DNA from: Viola odorata
Lineage: Eukaryota; Streptophyta; Magnoliopsida; Malpighiales; Violaceae
DNA: 64,000 nt
Assembly (NCBI GenBank): GCA_963691705.1
Contig: OY829539.1
Span: 3,722,501-3,786,500 of the forward strand
Direction of reading: 5' to 3'
Part shown: positions 46,397-55,980 of the stretch, piece by piece
How the letters are laid out: every line of letters begins with the position of its first letter
Position numbering within the stretch: position 1 is the first letter of the stretch
Position numbers and translations under genes: made by a program
The notes under the pieces: generated by a model
Told to the model about the DNA's origin: nothing
Databases searched by the model: none
The model's input: the letters and a program-made list of their open reading frames with translations, nothing else

Positions 46397-47551
46397 GCAG
46401 CTCGCTGTACGTACTATGACGGGGATTTGATTCGGAGATGTTTTTCTCACCCAGCCGCCAAATGTATAACTGAACAAGAGGGTCTTCACACCTTGCGCGA
46501 AATCCATGAAGGGGTATGTGGTATGCACGTATCAGGTGGCACTCTGGCGGCACAAGTCTTCAGACTCGGATTCTACTGGCACACCATCCGGAGAGATTGC
46601 CACAACTATGTGCAAACTTGCCCTAAGTGCCAGGAGTTTGCCAAAATTCCTCGGCGACCTGCTGTTGAAATATCTAAAATTATCGCCCCTTGTCCTTTTG
46701 CTAAATGGGGGATCGATATCCTAGGCCCATTCCCAAAGGCAAGGTCCCAACTGAAGTTTGTGATAGTGGCGGTAGACTATTTCACTAAGTGGGCGGAAGC
46801 TGAAGCGGTCGCCGCAATCACGGCAGAAAAAACTTGGCGTTTCTTCAAATATCAAGTTATCATGAGGTTTGGCGTACCTCGCGTCCTTGTCAGCGATAAC
46901 GGAACGCAGTTCACCAGCCAATTCTTCAAAGACCAGTGCTCAGAATTCGAGATCGAGCAACGATTTCCCTCCGTAGCTCATCCGCAAACTGATGGACAGG
47001 CGGAAGTAACCAATCGGAGTATCCTCAGCGGTATCAAGAAAAACTTAGAAGGGTCTAAAAAGAAATGGGCTGATGAGCTACCATACGTGATGTGGGCGTA
47101 CCGCATGACTGTTAAAACTAGCACCGGAGAAACACCCTTCGCGTTGGCCTTCGGAATCGAAGCTGTTACACCGGTGGAAATTGGAACCATGAGCCTACGG
47201 GTGGCTCACTTTCGAGAGGAACTGAATGAGGAAAGGTTACGAGCTAACCTGGACGGGTTACCAGAAGTCCGAGAAGAAATCCTTCTGAAAACGCAGCACT
47301 ACAAACAAAAGATGACCCGTTATCATAACAGGCGTGTCAAAGAGCGGTTGCTGAAAGCCGGTGACCTGGTGCTTAGAGACAAGCGAGCGGCAGGCCAACG
47401 TATGGGAAAACTCAGTCCTAACTGGGATGGACCATATCGCGTCACCCACGTTGTCGGGAAAGGAGCCTATCATCTGGAGACACTCGATGGTACACCCTTA
47501 TCCAACTCTTGGAATATCGCTCGTTTGAAATTATATTACCCTAGCATTTAA
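46397..47551 (+). pseudogene. C integrase
   Basis: An open frame from the last stop to 47551 but no own start. Zinc finger: HPAAKC...IHEGVCGMHVS...CPKCQ. Core: Asp in KWGIDILGPFP, Asp in VSDNGTQF, Glu in DGQAEVTNR; all three catalytic acids are kept. The C-terminal part ends with NSWNIARLKLYYPSI. About 90% of residues match the T2 copy by eye. It is called a pseudogene only because upstream pol is broken. Confidence 0.88.
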
Positions 47552-47659
47552 TTTTATCTGCACCTTTGATTTATGTCAACCCTAACCATGACTAACGCTC
47601 GATGAGAGAGCTTTCGTGGGTGTTTGTGGTTGCCTTTGTGCAGATAAAAAATGGGGTAT

Positions 47660-48105
47660 CTTCGGAAGTGAAAAGTCCTATCCTTGTGATGGCCGGTCTT
47701 GATCAGATGGCCCACTAAGTGAGGGCACGACCCAACATACCTTGAATTAGCGTCGGATTGAAAGATCCTGGATGCCCCCGGGGGTGAAAAGTCCTATCCT
47801 TGTGATGACCGCTCTTGATCAGATGGCTCATTAAGTGAGGGCACTACCCGGTATCTTTGGGAGTGAAAAGTCCTTCTCTTGTACTGACCGTTCTCGTGGA
47901 GACGGCCCATCAAGACGAGGCACGCCCCAAAGAAATAGAAACTCCGTCTAGAAACAAGAATCCTATCTTAACGGCTGGGCTGCTGCAGCCAGGCCATTAA
48001 GTAAGGACACGGTTCTAGACGCGAGGACGACACCCAAAAGTGAAAATTCCCCAGCCTTGTGATAGCCGTCCCGATCCGACAGCTCACTAAGATGAGGCAC
48101 TTTTC
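47660..48105 (+). repeat. Tandem repeat between pol and aORF1 (C)
   Basis: Five diverged units of about 70-130 bp with the core GTGAAAAGTCCTATCCTTGT then GATCAGATGG.CCA.TAAGTGAGGGCAC. T2 carries homologous units (59845-60290), so this is a family feature. It sits where the sense pol transcript and antisense aORF1 transcript would end. Confidence 0.75.
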
Positions 48106-48650
48106 CGGCCGATCGCGAAAGGAGGGAAACGCGGAGAATCGTGAAATCCCAGCTAGTAACCAGATGTGTAACCCCTGGTGAAGTATAGAGCTGATAGTGA
48201 AAGCGATTCACGCGGGTTCCATGGTAACGCCCTATGATGGCAGTGGAAAGGCTCCTATGGGTAATTACTATCCCTCGTAACGTGTTTTTGTTACTGATGG
48301 TTTACAATTAGGAATGTGCAGAATACTTTTCGGGTAGCGGAAGGAGTGATGATCTCGTAAGCAGTGATATCGTAAGGCTTACCGAGAAAGCTAACTCGAT
48401 ACCGACTTTAGTAATTTTGATGGGACTGCTAAGGATCTGCTCGAAAAAGTAAACGCATCGTGATAACAGGGCAAAGATAACGCCAAAAGAGTTCGTAAGG
48501 AGACAACTAAAGGAAAGGAAAGATAGCGATAAAAGTTGTCTGAATACATCAAAATGCTTTAAGGGGCTACAAACTTCAGTGGTCAAAATAATGATAAAAA
48601 TCTAGTGACGCTCGATTGCTAAGGAAAGGGCGGCAAAGCCTCGAGGCGCG
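48106..48650. other. C convergent spacer
   Basis: No ORF. Homologous blocks (TGGAATTTCGCGATT-like and GGTAATTACTATC.CTCGTAAC) recur in T2 at 59620-59830 and in diverged form at 58840-59035. Confidence 0.5.
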
Positions 48651-50994
48651 TCAACCTTCGGGGTTCCTCCGTTTCCAGCCTGCCGCTTTAGCTTGGCGAA
48701 AACCCTCCTCATTAAGATGGGCAGATTTTCGCTTGAAAGCCGTCGTGACCTCATCAGGTTTGTACGCATCGACCCCATGGACTTCCTCAAAGCAATCGAC
48801 TAAAATAGCGGCAGTCTGCTCGACATGCAACAGACTCCTATCGGCCGACTCTTCCTCCAGGGCTGCCTTCTCCTTGGCCAAGGATGATTTCTCATTTTCC
48901 AAGACAGTATTTTTGGCCCTCTCCGCTGCCAAGGCATCAGAATGTTCTTTCTTCAGCTCCTGATGGGCCAGTAATAGTTGCGTACGCTCCTCCAGCAACT
49001 TCTTCTTCTCATTCCTCTCTCGCGATAATTCCTCCAAGGAGGAGGAAAGAGAGGCAGCCTGACGCTGCACCTCCTCCGCCCAGTAATGGAACTTCATCAT
49101 ATTAGTAAAAAGATTGGAGCGTAATGAGTTCACCCTATCAACCTCGGTCTTGGAAAGGAAAGCCTCCCGTTCTGCCGCAGACGCCAATATTTGGGAAGCC
49201 AGCAAAGCCGAAACTTCATCCGAGCCATCACCCCCCAATGCCGCCAAACCAGTGTTACGGAGATCGTACAGTCCAACTTGATGGGTCACAGTGCCACCCC
49301 CACTTATCGGACTAAGATCCGCCGCAAAGTTGAAGGTGGCACCTCCTTCGCCATAACGGTGCAACAGGGGGATGCTCGAAGGAACAAACGCCAGAGGAAT
49401 AGGAGGGTGAACCTGTGGGGACGAACCCCCTGGAGCAAGATAAACACCATGAGGCTGATAGCCTGAAAAATCCTGCAAGCCCTCTTGATATCCCAGATTG
49501 GAGGAATATGCGTGAACGGGACCTCCGAAAGTCTCGCCTGTGCCCAAGTTCGCCAAAAATTCCGAGGAATGTCCTCCCTGGGGAACAGCTGTGGAGTCGA
49601 AAGCGTCCGCAGGTCTGTTCTCCATCCCGGTGGTAGAGGAAGATAGATTCCCACCCTCACTTTCCAACCGCTGTCTCTTCTTAGAACCAGTCAGCATGTA
49701 GCCCAAATTCATATCGCCTGAGGGAGGAGCGGAGGTAGAGACAGCGATAGTGTCCTGCCAAGAACGCCGTATGAAATATAGAAAAGAGAAACAAATCAAA
49801 CGACGACAAACATTAAAATGTAGCATATCGTGGCTAAAAGGCACCCTTACTCTAACAGTAGTGGGAGGAGGTGCTTCTGAAGAACCTGCCGCGTCCGGAG
49901 AAGGTGTAAGAGCGGCAACGCTTCTTGTTTTTCTCTTCTTTTTTCCTTTGGCAATGGCCTTAGAAGCCTGGGAAGAAGAAGAAGGTTGGGCAGGAGGAGC
50001 AGCAACGGTCACGATGGGAACGCCTGAAGGAATATCAGTATTCCCCTCACCAGCTGAAGAAGAGGATACTTGAGCAAGACTCGCGGAAGTAGCCGGCAGT
50101 TTTGTGGGATTATCAGTAGCTTCCGTGGAGGTAGCTCTCTCCTTTTCTTCCCTTTCTTGAGCCCTCTTCAGGCGTCTCCTTACGCTTTCGGGCTTATAGT
50201 TGGGATCCGTCACTGCGAGATCACAAAATAACGTCAGCATTAGTATCAGTGATAACAAAAAAGGGAGTAACGCGACACTCACGTTTAACACAAGAACGAA
50301 TGTCCATTCTACAAGCCACTTGATGAATGTGAACGCTGATTTCCAGTTTGAGCAATTTGTTTAACCAGTCTTGTTCACATTGAGGAAGGGTCCCTGGTCG
50401 ACTCCAGACGTTATCATCGACGTTTTGGTTAAACCCAGATCGCCACCAGGAACCAGGATTTTCAGGAAGATCTATCACAAAGAACTCATTTTTCCAAGCA
50501 TCAACGGAAGACTCGATATGGAGGAGTTTCCAAGTAAAAGACTTGAGAGAGTCATCGTCGAAGCGGGGCGATATCGTTATCACTCCCCGGCACTTCATCA
50601 GCTTAAAAAGAGATTTGAGCAGCAGAAGGGAAGGGGAAGTGATCCCTTTATATTTACAAAGTTCCAGAAAAGCATAAACACAACAATATGCATTTGGGGA
50701 TAATTGGGCCGGATTCAGATCGCCGACAACAAGCAAGTCTTTTACAAAAGAGTCAATGGGAAGCCGGAAACCATAACGGAACATTTGCGCATACAAGACC
50801 CTACGATTTCCCGTCAAAATGTTGTTCAAACGTATTGACTCAGGGGCAACAGTGGCCTTATAATCGTCAGGGATAACAGCATTATGGGCGGCCAAATGCT
50901 CACGGAGAGCGGCCTCAGATGTGATAACACTAGCAGTAATATCCATCCTTTTCTCATCGGCAAATTTTGACTCAGAACGGCGAGTCTTAGCCAT
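48651..50994 (-). CDS. aORF1 (C), spliced antisense gene, 725 aa, intact
   Basis: Start ATG 50994 has a good context (CCATGG). Exons in minus order: 50994-50283, 50212-49851 and 49754-48651. Introns of 70 and 96 bp have GT...AG ends (GTGAGT...CGCAG, GTAAGG...GGCAG) and the joins keep frame. Residues about 60-115 hold RVLYAQMFRYGFRLPIDSF and LNPAQLSPNAY, the PF04195-like signature. Exon 2 has a basic patch (GKKKRKTR) that could be nuclear-targeting, next to Ser/Pro-rich sequence. Exon 3 has the VTHQVGLYDL...LAALGG motif and a long coiled coil (LSSSLEELSRERNEKKKL onward), ending WKRRNPEG. No stop interrupts the spliced frame, in contrast to gag-pol of the same copy. The function is unknown. Confidence 0.75.
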
Positions 50995-51001
50995 GGCAGA
51001 A

Positions 51002-51115
51002 TTAAAGAAGTAAAGATGAAGAAAACGATGGAGGAGGATTATCCGAGTCAGGAGAAGTCGGAGGAGTTGGTGGAGAATCTCGTGCGGTCATATCTAAAAA
51101 ATGAGAATCAACCAT
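51002..51115 (-). CDS. aORF3 (C), 37-codon ORF in the aORF1 leader
   Basis: Starts at ATG 51115 about 75 bp after a TATTTAAG box and ends TAA eight bases before the aORF1 ATG. Its first residues (MVDSHF, then PDSDN) align with aORF3 of T2. In C it would act as an upstream ORF of aORF1; in T2 it is longer and has its own promoter. Confidence 0.4.
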   Translation of the reverse strand: MVDSHFLDMTARDSPPTPPTSPDSDNPPPSFSSSLLL

Positions 51116-51590
51116 GAGATTGCAGATTACTTATCAAAGGAAAAAAACGAACAAGGAGGTGAATAAAAACAAGGGAAAGAAGACCCCCTTAAATAGCCAG
51201 AAAATCGGAAAAAAGGATCTTCGATCTTCCAACCCGACCCTTGAGGGTGGACACGTGTACAGCCTGAAGTGTTAATAGGGATTTGAAGTCACGCCTGTTG
51301 AAATCTTACTTGAATCAAGGAAAACCGCAAAATCGCCCAATCAGTTACCAGGACAACAGCGGCGTAGATTTAATGCAGAACAGCCAACCAGAAAACCACC
51401 CAGTAGCTGAATCATTTTCAGTTGGGCTAAGAATACCTCAAATGGAAAAAAGACAAAGGGCGCATTAAAGAAGAAGAACAGTTGCAAAGTGGCATAATAA
51501 AAATAGTTTATTTATTATGGCCTAATGGCCGAAAAGTACAGTGGCATGACAAGAGGAAAAGTAAAAAGGGCTCAAAGGGAGCCACTGATA
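51116..51590. other. C aORF1 promoter and aORF2 3' region
   Basis: Non-coding. TATTTAAG (minus) at 51187-51195 lies about 196 bp before the aORF1 ATG. TCATTTTCAGTTGGGC at 51412-51427 is the complement of the word found at the 3' LTR border. The region is homologous to 29596-30129 of T2. Confidence 0.5.
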
Positions 51591-51968
51591 TCAGGCGTCA
51601 GAGCCAGCGTCATCGGGTACTTCGGGAATGTCCCTCAGGGAATCCATGACCAGAGTTAGATCATGGGAGGTGGCTCTCATTCCCTTTAGGCAGCACCCCA
51701 GCATATCCTTGCGCTGCTGCAGCATGGCGATCACCACTTGAATCCAAGCGACGGAGGCAGCCAGCTTCGACACGCTCTCTAGAGGACTGAAATCCTCCAG
51801 AGATATAACTCCCAGCCTGGAATGGAGTGGGGTCAGCATCCCTTGCAACTCTAGGATGTCCTCAGAAGTCTTAATCAACATGTTCTCCAAGAACCCTGCA
51901 TCACCATCATTGAGGTTCTTGAGAGAGTGGCCCTTGGAAAGGAGAAATTTTTTAGTCAAATGATCCAT
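51591..51968 (-). CDS. aORF2 (C), conserved antisense protein of unknown function, 125 aa
   Basis: The second copy of the family seen at 29206. Start chosen at ATG 51968 (MDHLTKKFL), which aligns with T2. Blocks SLKNLNDGDAGFLENML, TPLHSRL, VIAMLQQRKDM, CCLKGMR and SLRDIPEVPDD are shared, about half of residues overall by eye. The sequence looks helical, with an acidic end. A TATA box lies about 50 bp upstream and the 35-bp tandem repeats about 190 bp further. The frame is intact in a copy whose gag-pol is broken. It is unrecognised. Confidence 0.6.
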   Translation of the reverse strand: MDHLTKKFLLSKGHSLKNLNDGDAGFLENMLIKTSEDILELQGMLTPLHSRLGVISLEDFSPLESVSKLAASVAWIQVVIAMLQQRKDMLGCCLKGMRATSHDLTLVMDSLRDIPEVPDDAGSDA

Positions 51969-52017
51969 AATGCAAGTTGCCAAAGATGATGAGAACGTGG
52001 GTGGAAAAAGCTCCCCG

Positions 52018-52024
52018 ATTTATA
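52018..52024 (-). promoter_or_regulatory. TATA box of aORF2 (C)
   Basis: CCTATAAATCGGG on the minus strand, about 50 bp before ATG 51968; same layout as at 29136 in T2. Confidence 0.6.
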
Positions 52025-52204
52025 GGCTCCAAGAGAAGGGCCTTGGAGAAGAAAAGGAGGTCCTCAAAAGGCGAGCCGTCCCGTTACCCTCGAGGGCTGA
52101 TGGACCCGAAGTGGAAGCGAAGGTCGGTGTTCGTGACCTATCCGCGATACAGATGCTCGGAGGGGTACGAGATAGAATATGGAAAAACGCCAAAAGGTAT
52201 GATA

Positions 52205-52380
52205 TTACAGGTAGTCATGACGTAAAAGCCATACGGTTACTGGTATCCACAGTGTAAAGCCGCGTTGATGTCGCAGGTAGCCCTAGATGCATAAAACCTC
52301 GCCGACCTCACAGGTATCTAGTGGTATAAAGCCACGTTAATCGAAGGCAGCTGATGGCATAAAACCGCGTAAATATCGTT
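52205..52380 (-). repeat. 34-36 bp tandem repeat upstream of aORF2 (C)
   Basis: About five units around GCATAAAACCGCGTAAATATC (plus strand) and diverged forms such as GTATAAAGCCACGTTAAT and GTGTAAAGCCGCGTTGAT. They are the complement of the T2 units at 28797-28995 and are more diverged. Confidence 0.65.
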
Positions 52381-52962
52381 GTTTCCTTAAGCGGAAAAGA
52401 AAGACAGGGCCTGTGTGATCTCAAAATCCCTGTAAGTACAAAGTTTGCTAATTTCTTCATGAGTACCTATCTCCTCTATGTGTTTGCAGTACACTCGAAA
52501 GGATGATGGACCGGAACATAGGCGAGCCTACGGAATGACTCGGCCGCAGTCCTTAGCGACATCGCAAGTGGCCCGTCAGCAGCTCTCCTACGACAGGAGT
52601 AAAGTTGCGACTTTTCAAGTCCTGCAAAAGGGGCCAGGCTGAATAATATCGCTAGGTGAAAGCAATCCCCTAATAATTACGAATGAGATAGCGGCGTCTC
52701 CCGTGGATTTCTTAACGCCTCCAGAAGACTGGGCATGAGACAAAAATGAAGGCCGGAATCTGTTTGCTCCGAGGAAAGCTTCAAATCTGAGCCCTAACCC
52801 ATCGTTTAAACCAATCCGTGTCGAGTTAAAGGAGACAAGGAAGTTCGGAGATCCTAGGAGCATATTGCCTTATGAAAGAACAAACCCTCACCTAAGATTC
52901 CAGACATGGACAGGGAGTGACAACCCTTGGTAAACACTCGGGCTCGTTTTCAGTTGGGCTTA
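52381..52962. other. C region between the repeats and the 3' LTR
   Basis: No gene supported. It ends with CCTTGGTAAACACTCGG and CAGTTGGGCTTA directly against the 3' LTR. There is no clear purine-rich tract at the border. Confidence 0.4.
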
Positions 52963-53465
52963 TGATAACAATCAAGACAACCCTAACAGCACTACTGCAT
53001 TTGACGATCCGGCCGGGACGGATTCCTATAAGTCCCATAGTATATCTTCATATCGCCCAGGGATCAGCAAAGGATTCCTAGAATGGTCGACATCAGCGGA
53101 GGGGGGACTCATGAGTCTCTATACGCACGGCGTCATCCCATCCTAGGGAACCGCGAGGTTATCGCTCCCGGAAACCCTGTCAGATATCGCTCATGACGTC
53201 ACCCGATGGCATCGCTCGTGACGTCATCACTAGACATCGCCTAGACTGTTATCGCCAGGTATCGCCATCGAGGCCTATAAATATCCCTACTTTTTCGAAC
53301 AGAAGGTAAGATCGAGATCACCTAGCAGAACCTCTTGCTATTTTGTACTCCCGAACTAACTTAAGCATCGGAGTGTCTACGCCGGAGCCCCCTCTCCGGC
53401 GCTTTGCAGGTATATCCGACGCCAATCGCAGCCGTTCCGATCAGACACGACCTCGAATCTTATCA
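52963..53465 (+). repeat. C 3' LTR
   Basis: 503 bp, TGATAACA to TTATCA. About 28 hand-counted differences from the 5' LTR. TGACGTCA sites at 53194-53201 and 53219-53226. Confidence 0.9.
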
Positions 53466-53857
53466 TGTAAGTTCCTGAGATGTCTAAATGGATTTTCATT
53501 TGAGTGGCCATAGAACTTAGGAAGGTTGGCCACCATATTGGTCTTTATAGACCAATCATTGGGTACAGTTGGGCAGTTGATGCAAGAAAATATTTCCTGT
53601 TCCGCTATTCTGTTCAGTTCTCTCATAGTTAGTTCTGGACGATTTTCTACCATGGCTAGATTGAACACCTCGTCTTGGTCAAAGGATTAGCCAAGATTGT
53701 GGTCAAGACCGTGGTTTGTTTGAGAACTAGAGGTTTCCGATTCACTCTCTTCTTCGGAATTCCTCCTTCGAGCTATCTTTCTTAGTTGTGCTTCGGTCCT
53801 TGTGAGATTCGGATTGTATGGTATTAAGTCTTCTTCTCTAGAAGAGGACCTGGTCAT
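53466..53857 (-). pseudogene. B gag, N-terminal fragment
   Basis: ATG 53857 starts shortly after the primer site. The frame reads acidic/Ser-rich sequence, then ANLPKFYGHSNENPFRHLRN, typical of the start of the Athila Gag core. A TAA at 53686-53688 interrupts it inside a copy of the B-specific CTTGG...CCAAG word. The gene is cut at 53466 by the C 3' LTR; its remainder is not found at the other C border. Confidence 0.8.
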
Positions 53858-53907
53858 CAACTGTCAAAAATAAAAATAAAAGAAACTACGAATGTCGCCG
53901 TTAGAGA

Positions 53908-53925
53908 TCCCCGGCAACGGCGCTA
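53908..53925 (-). other. B primer binding site
   Basis: AGCGCCGTTGCCGGGGATC on the minus strand, next to the 5' LTR. It is the same site as in A2 apart from TAG for TGG at the start. Confidence 0.7.
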
Positions 53926-53930
53926 AAATT

Positions 53931-55458
53931 TGATCGCGCGTCGAATGCGTCAAATATAAGTGTACAATATATATAAATAGGGGTAGAAATACAACTTATC
54001 ACCGTCCTATAAAGGATTGTAGATTGTGGTAAGAGGATCGTCCACAAAGACCTCTAGGGGGAACGTAGTTTCTTGGTTGACTTCATCGTCACTGGTTTTG
54101 ATTGGGGGAACCTGAAAATAGAAACAAAACAAAAGAAGCAAAACAATGTAAAGTAGTCTTGGTCAAAGGCTTGGCCAAGATAGGGAGTCAATACTGAAAA
54201 AGTCGAATAAAAGGGAATTCCAGGTAAGGGAAATTTGAGAGCTTCTGTTCTTATGATTCGATCACTGATGCAAGGGTATTCATCTCTTGATTCGTAGTCC
54301 TGCTATAGAGTGGAGGTGCTCCTATTCACTCCTGTCTTCCCTCCTCTTCAAATTATCTGCGGGTGCTCCCTTTCCTGATAATCCTAGCCAAGGGACACCT
54401 TGCTGGTTAAAGGGTTTATCCATTTGACTGTTGTCTTGAATGGCTATTCATTCCTCAATGGTATAGGGGAAGACAGTACCTAGCCAAGTTGTCTCCCTAT
54501 GGAGACCCTAGGTTGTCAATCTGGTCTTGGTCTAGATCACTTATTTCTTCTAGTCTAGCGCAGACTAGTCACCTACTTTGCCTAGCCAGCGGGTGCTCCC
54601 TTTCCTTCTAGGTTGGCTGCAACTCTTCTCTACTAGGGTACAAGAATGATCAAATCTTATCTCTAGTGAGTAAGCGATGGATTAAGCTCAAGAAATAAGC
54701 GAATACGAATCAAAGAGAATGCTAAGTACGGTTTGATCTCACGAATCCATAAGAACGCAACTCATCAACCCTTACCAAGAATGGGTGTTTAGCTACTCAT
54801 ACTCATAGATGAAAAATAAATATATTAGTTTGCATAAATAAATAAATCCGAGAATTCAAAGAATTAAATTCCAGAGCTAGAAATTGTTTTCAATCTGAGA
54901 AGAAGATAGATCCGAGATGAGAGAGAGATCGGGTGTCTCTACAGAGGAGGAACAATAATTGGTTAAATACCAGCTAAAACTCCTCAGTCCTACTCCAACT
55001 CAAACTCCTCAAAATCCTAGAAAATCCCTAAAGATAAATAACAATGTATCCTTAAAATATTCAAAGATAGAAGGAGATCCTTGATCGGATTCTTAAATTG
55101 ATATTGTCTTGATCCTTCTCTTTCTTGCTGGACAGCTGCCAGCTCGCAAGGCCCAAGCGGAAAGCGGCCCAAGTGGTTGCCACGCTGCTATTCGAGATTG
55201 TCCTCGCGAAATGAGTCTTGGCCAAGCTTGCGGCCAAGACGATCTGGTAGCAGAATTTGGTATGCGAAGGAGTCTTGGCCAAGCTCTAGGCCAAGATACT
55301 CTGAAAATCAGCTTTAATGCTCCCCAATCAGAATCCTCCAATAATAGGCCTCCAAACCAGAACTGCCAAAGTATGGGAAATACAAGGAAATCAGTAGGTT
55401 TACTGTCCAAATAACAAGTAAATGGAAAGTAGAAACATGAGGAAATGCAATGTAATCA
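53931..55458 (-). repeat. B 5' LTR
   Basis: 1528 bp; a 10-bp gain near 54327 and scattered substitutions distinguish it from the 3' LTR. It is followed by the target duplication ATTGT. Confidence 0.92.
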
Positions 55459-55463
55459 ATTGT

Positions 55464-55980
55464 CATTCCGCTCCGAATAATGATTAATTTGCTTCTTGGC
55501 GTTGTCTTGCCAGCTGATAACTCGGCTATCGCTGAGTCGCGTTATCTCGATTGTTACGTCATCATGCTTGTCTTCTTTTTGATAAAGCGATTCTGCTTTT
55601 CGGAGCATTTAATGCTCAAGATCCCCTCATTAATGTGAGCGAGGGATCAGGATGGTTCAGAGACATTCGTCAGGACGCTAGGGCTAGCGTGATTTGATAG
55701 GATCAAAACATCTTCTCGTTTTTCTAGGGTTGCACTCATTACTCTCGCCTGTCATGTGCGCAACGACTGTTCCAGCAGTCGTTTCACTTGGCCTCTTAGG
55801 GTTATAAAACCCAACACTTATTTCTATTTTCCACTTTCGATACTCTGTTTTCTCTGTATCCTCTCGAATCGTCTTGCATTTCTACTTTTCATCCTCTGGG
55901 TGCTTCAGTTTCCTTCTTAGAAAGGTATTTCTTTATTCCCCTTTGTTGTCTTCTTCGTCTTTTTGTTTTCTTTTTCCACC
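55464..55980 (+). promoter_or_regulatory. Promoter and leader of aORF1-E (T2)
   Basis: GGTTATAAAACCC (TATAAAA at 55803-55809) lies 178 bp before ATG 55981. The leader has no upstream ATG but contains AAAG/GTATTTC, a possible leader splice donor. No aORF2 lies on this side of B. Confidence 0.5.

Larger units (their letters stand above)
37938..53465 (+). mobile_element. C: Tat-lineage element with sense gag-pol and antisense genes
   Basis: The LTRs are 503 bp each (37938-38440 and 52963-53465), TGATAACA to TTATCA. Order on plus: 5' LTR, primer site, gag, protease, RT, RNase H, integrase (to 47551), tandem repeat spacer; then on minus aORF1, aORF3 and aORF2; then 35-bp repeats and the 3' LTR. 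It lies in B in opposite orientation and contains solo LTR X2. The bases next to the LTRs do not match (CCAAG left, TGTAA right), and the two LTRs differ at about 28 positions by hand count. C may therefore be a recombinant of two insertions. Confidence 0.88.
33264..55458 (-). mobile_element. B: Athila-lineage Ty3/gypsy element, split by C
   Basis: The ends are LTRs of 1521 bp (33264-34784) and 1528 bp (53931-55458). They start TGATCGCG and end TGTAATCA on the plus strand, with target duplication ATTGT at 33259-33263 and 55459-55463. Minus-strand order: 5' LTR, primer site, gag start, [C insertion], RNase H end and integrase, 3' region, polypurine tract, 3' LTR. The rest of gag, protease, RT and most of RNase H are missing between 53466 and 37937, so B cannot move by itself. 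Hand comparison gives roughly 55 differences between the LTRs (about 3.5-4%). Confidence 0.92.

Noticed and set aside
48616..50073. Plus-strand ORFs across the aORF1 region
   Set aside because: Shadows of the minus-strand aORF1 exons, which are supported by homology and splice sites in other copies.
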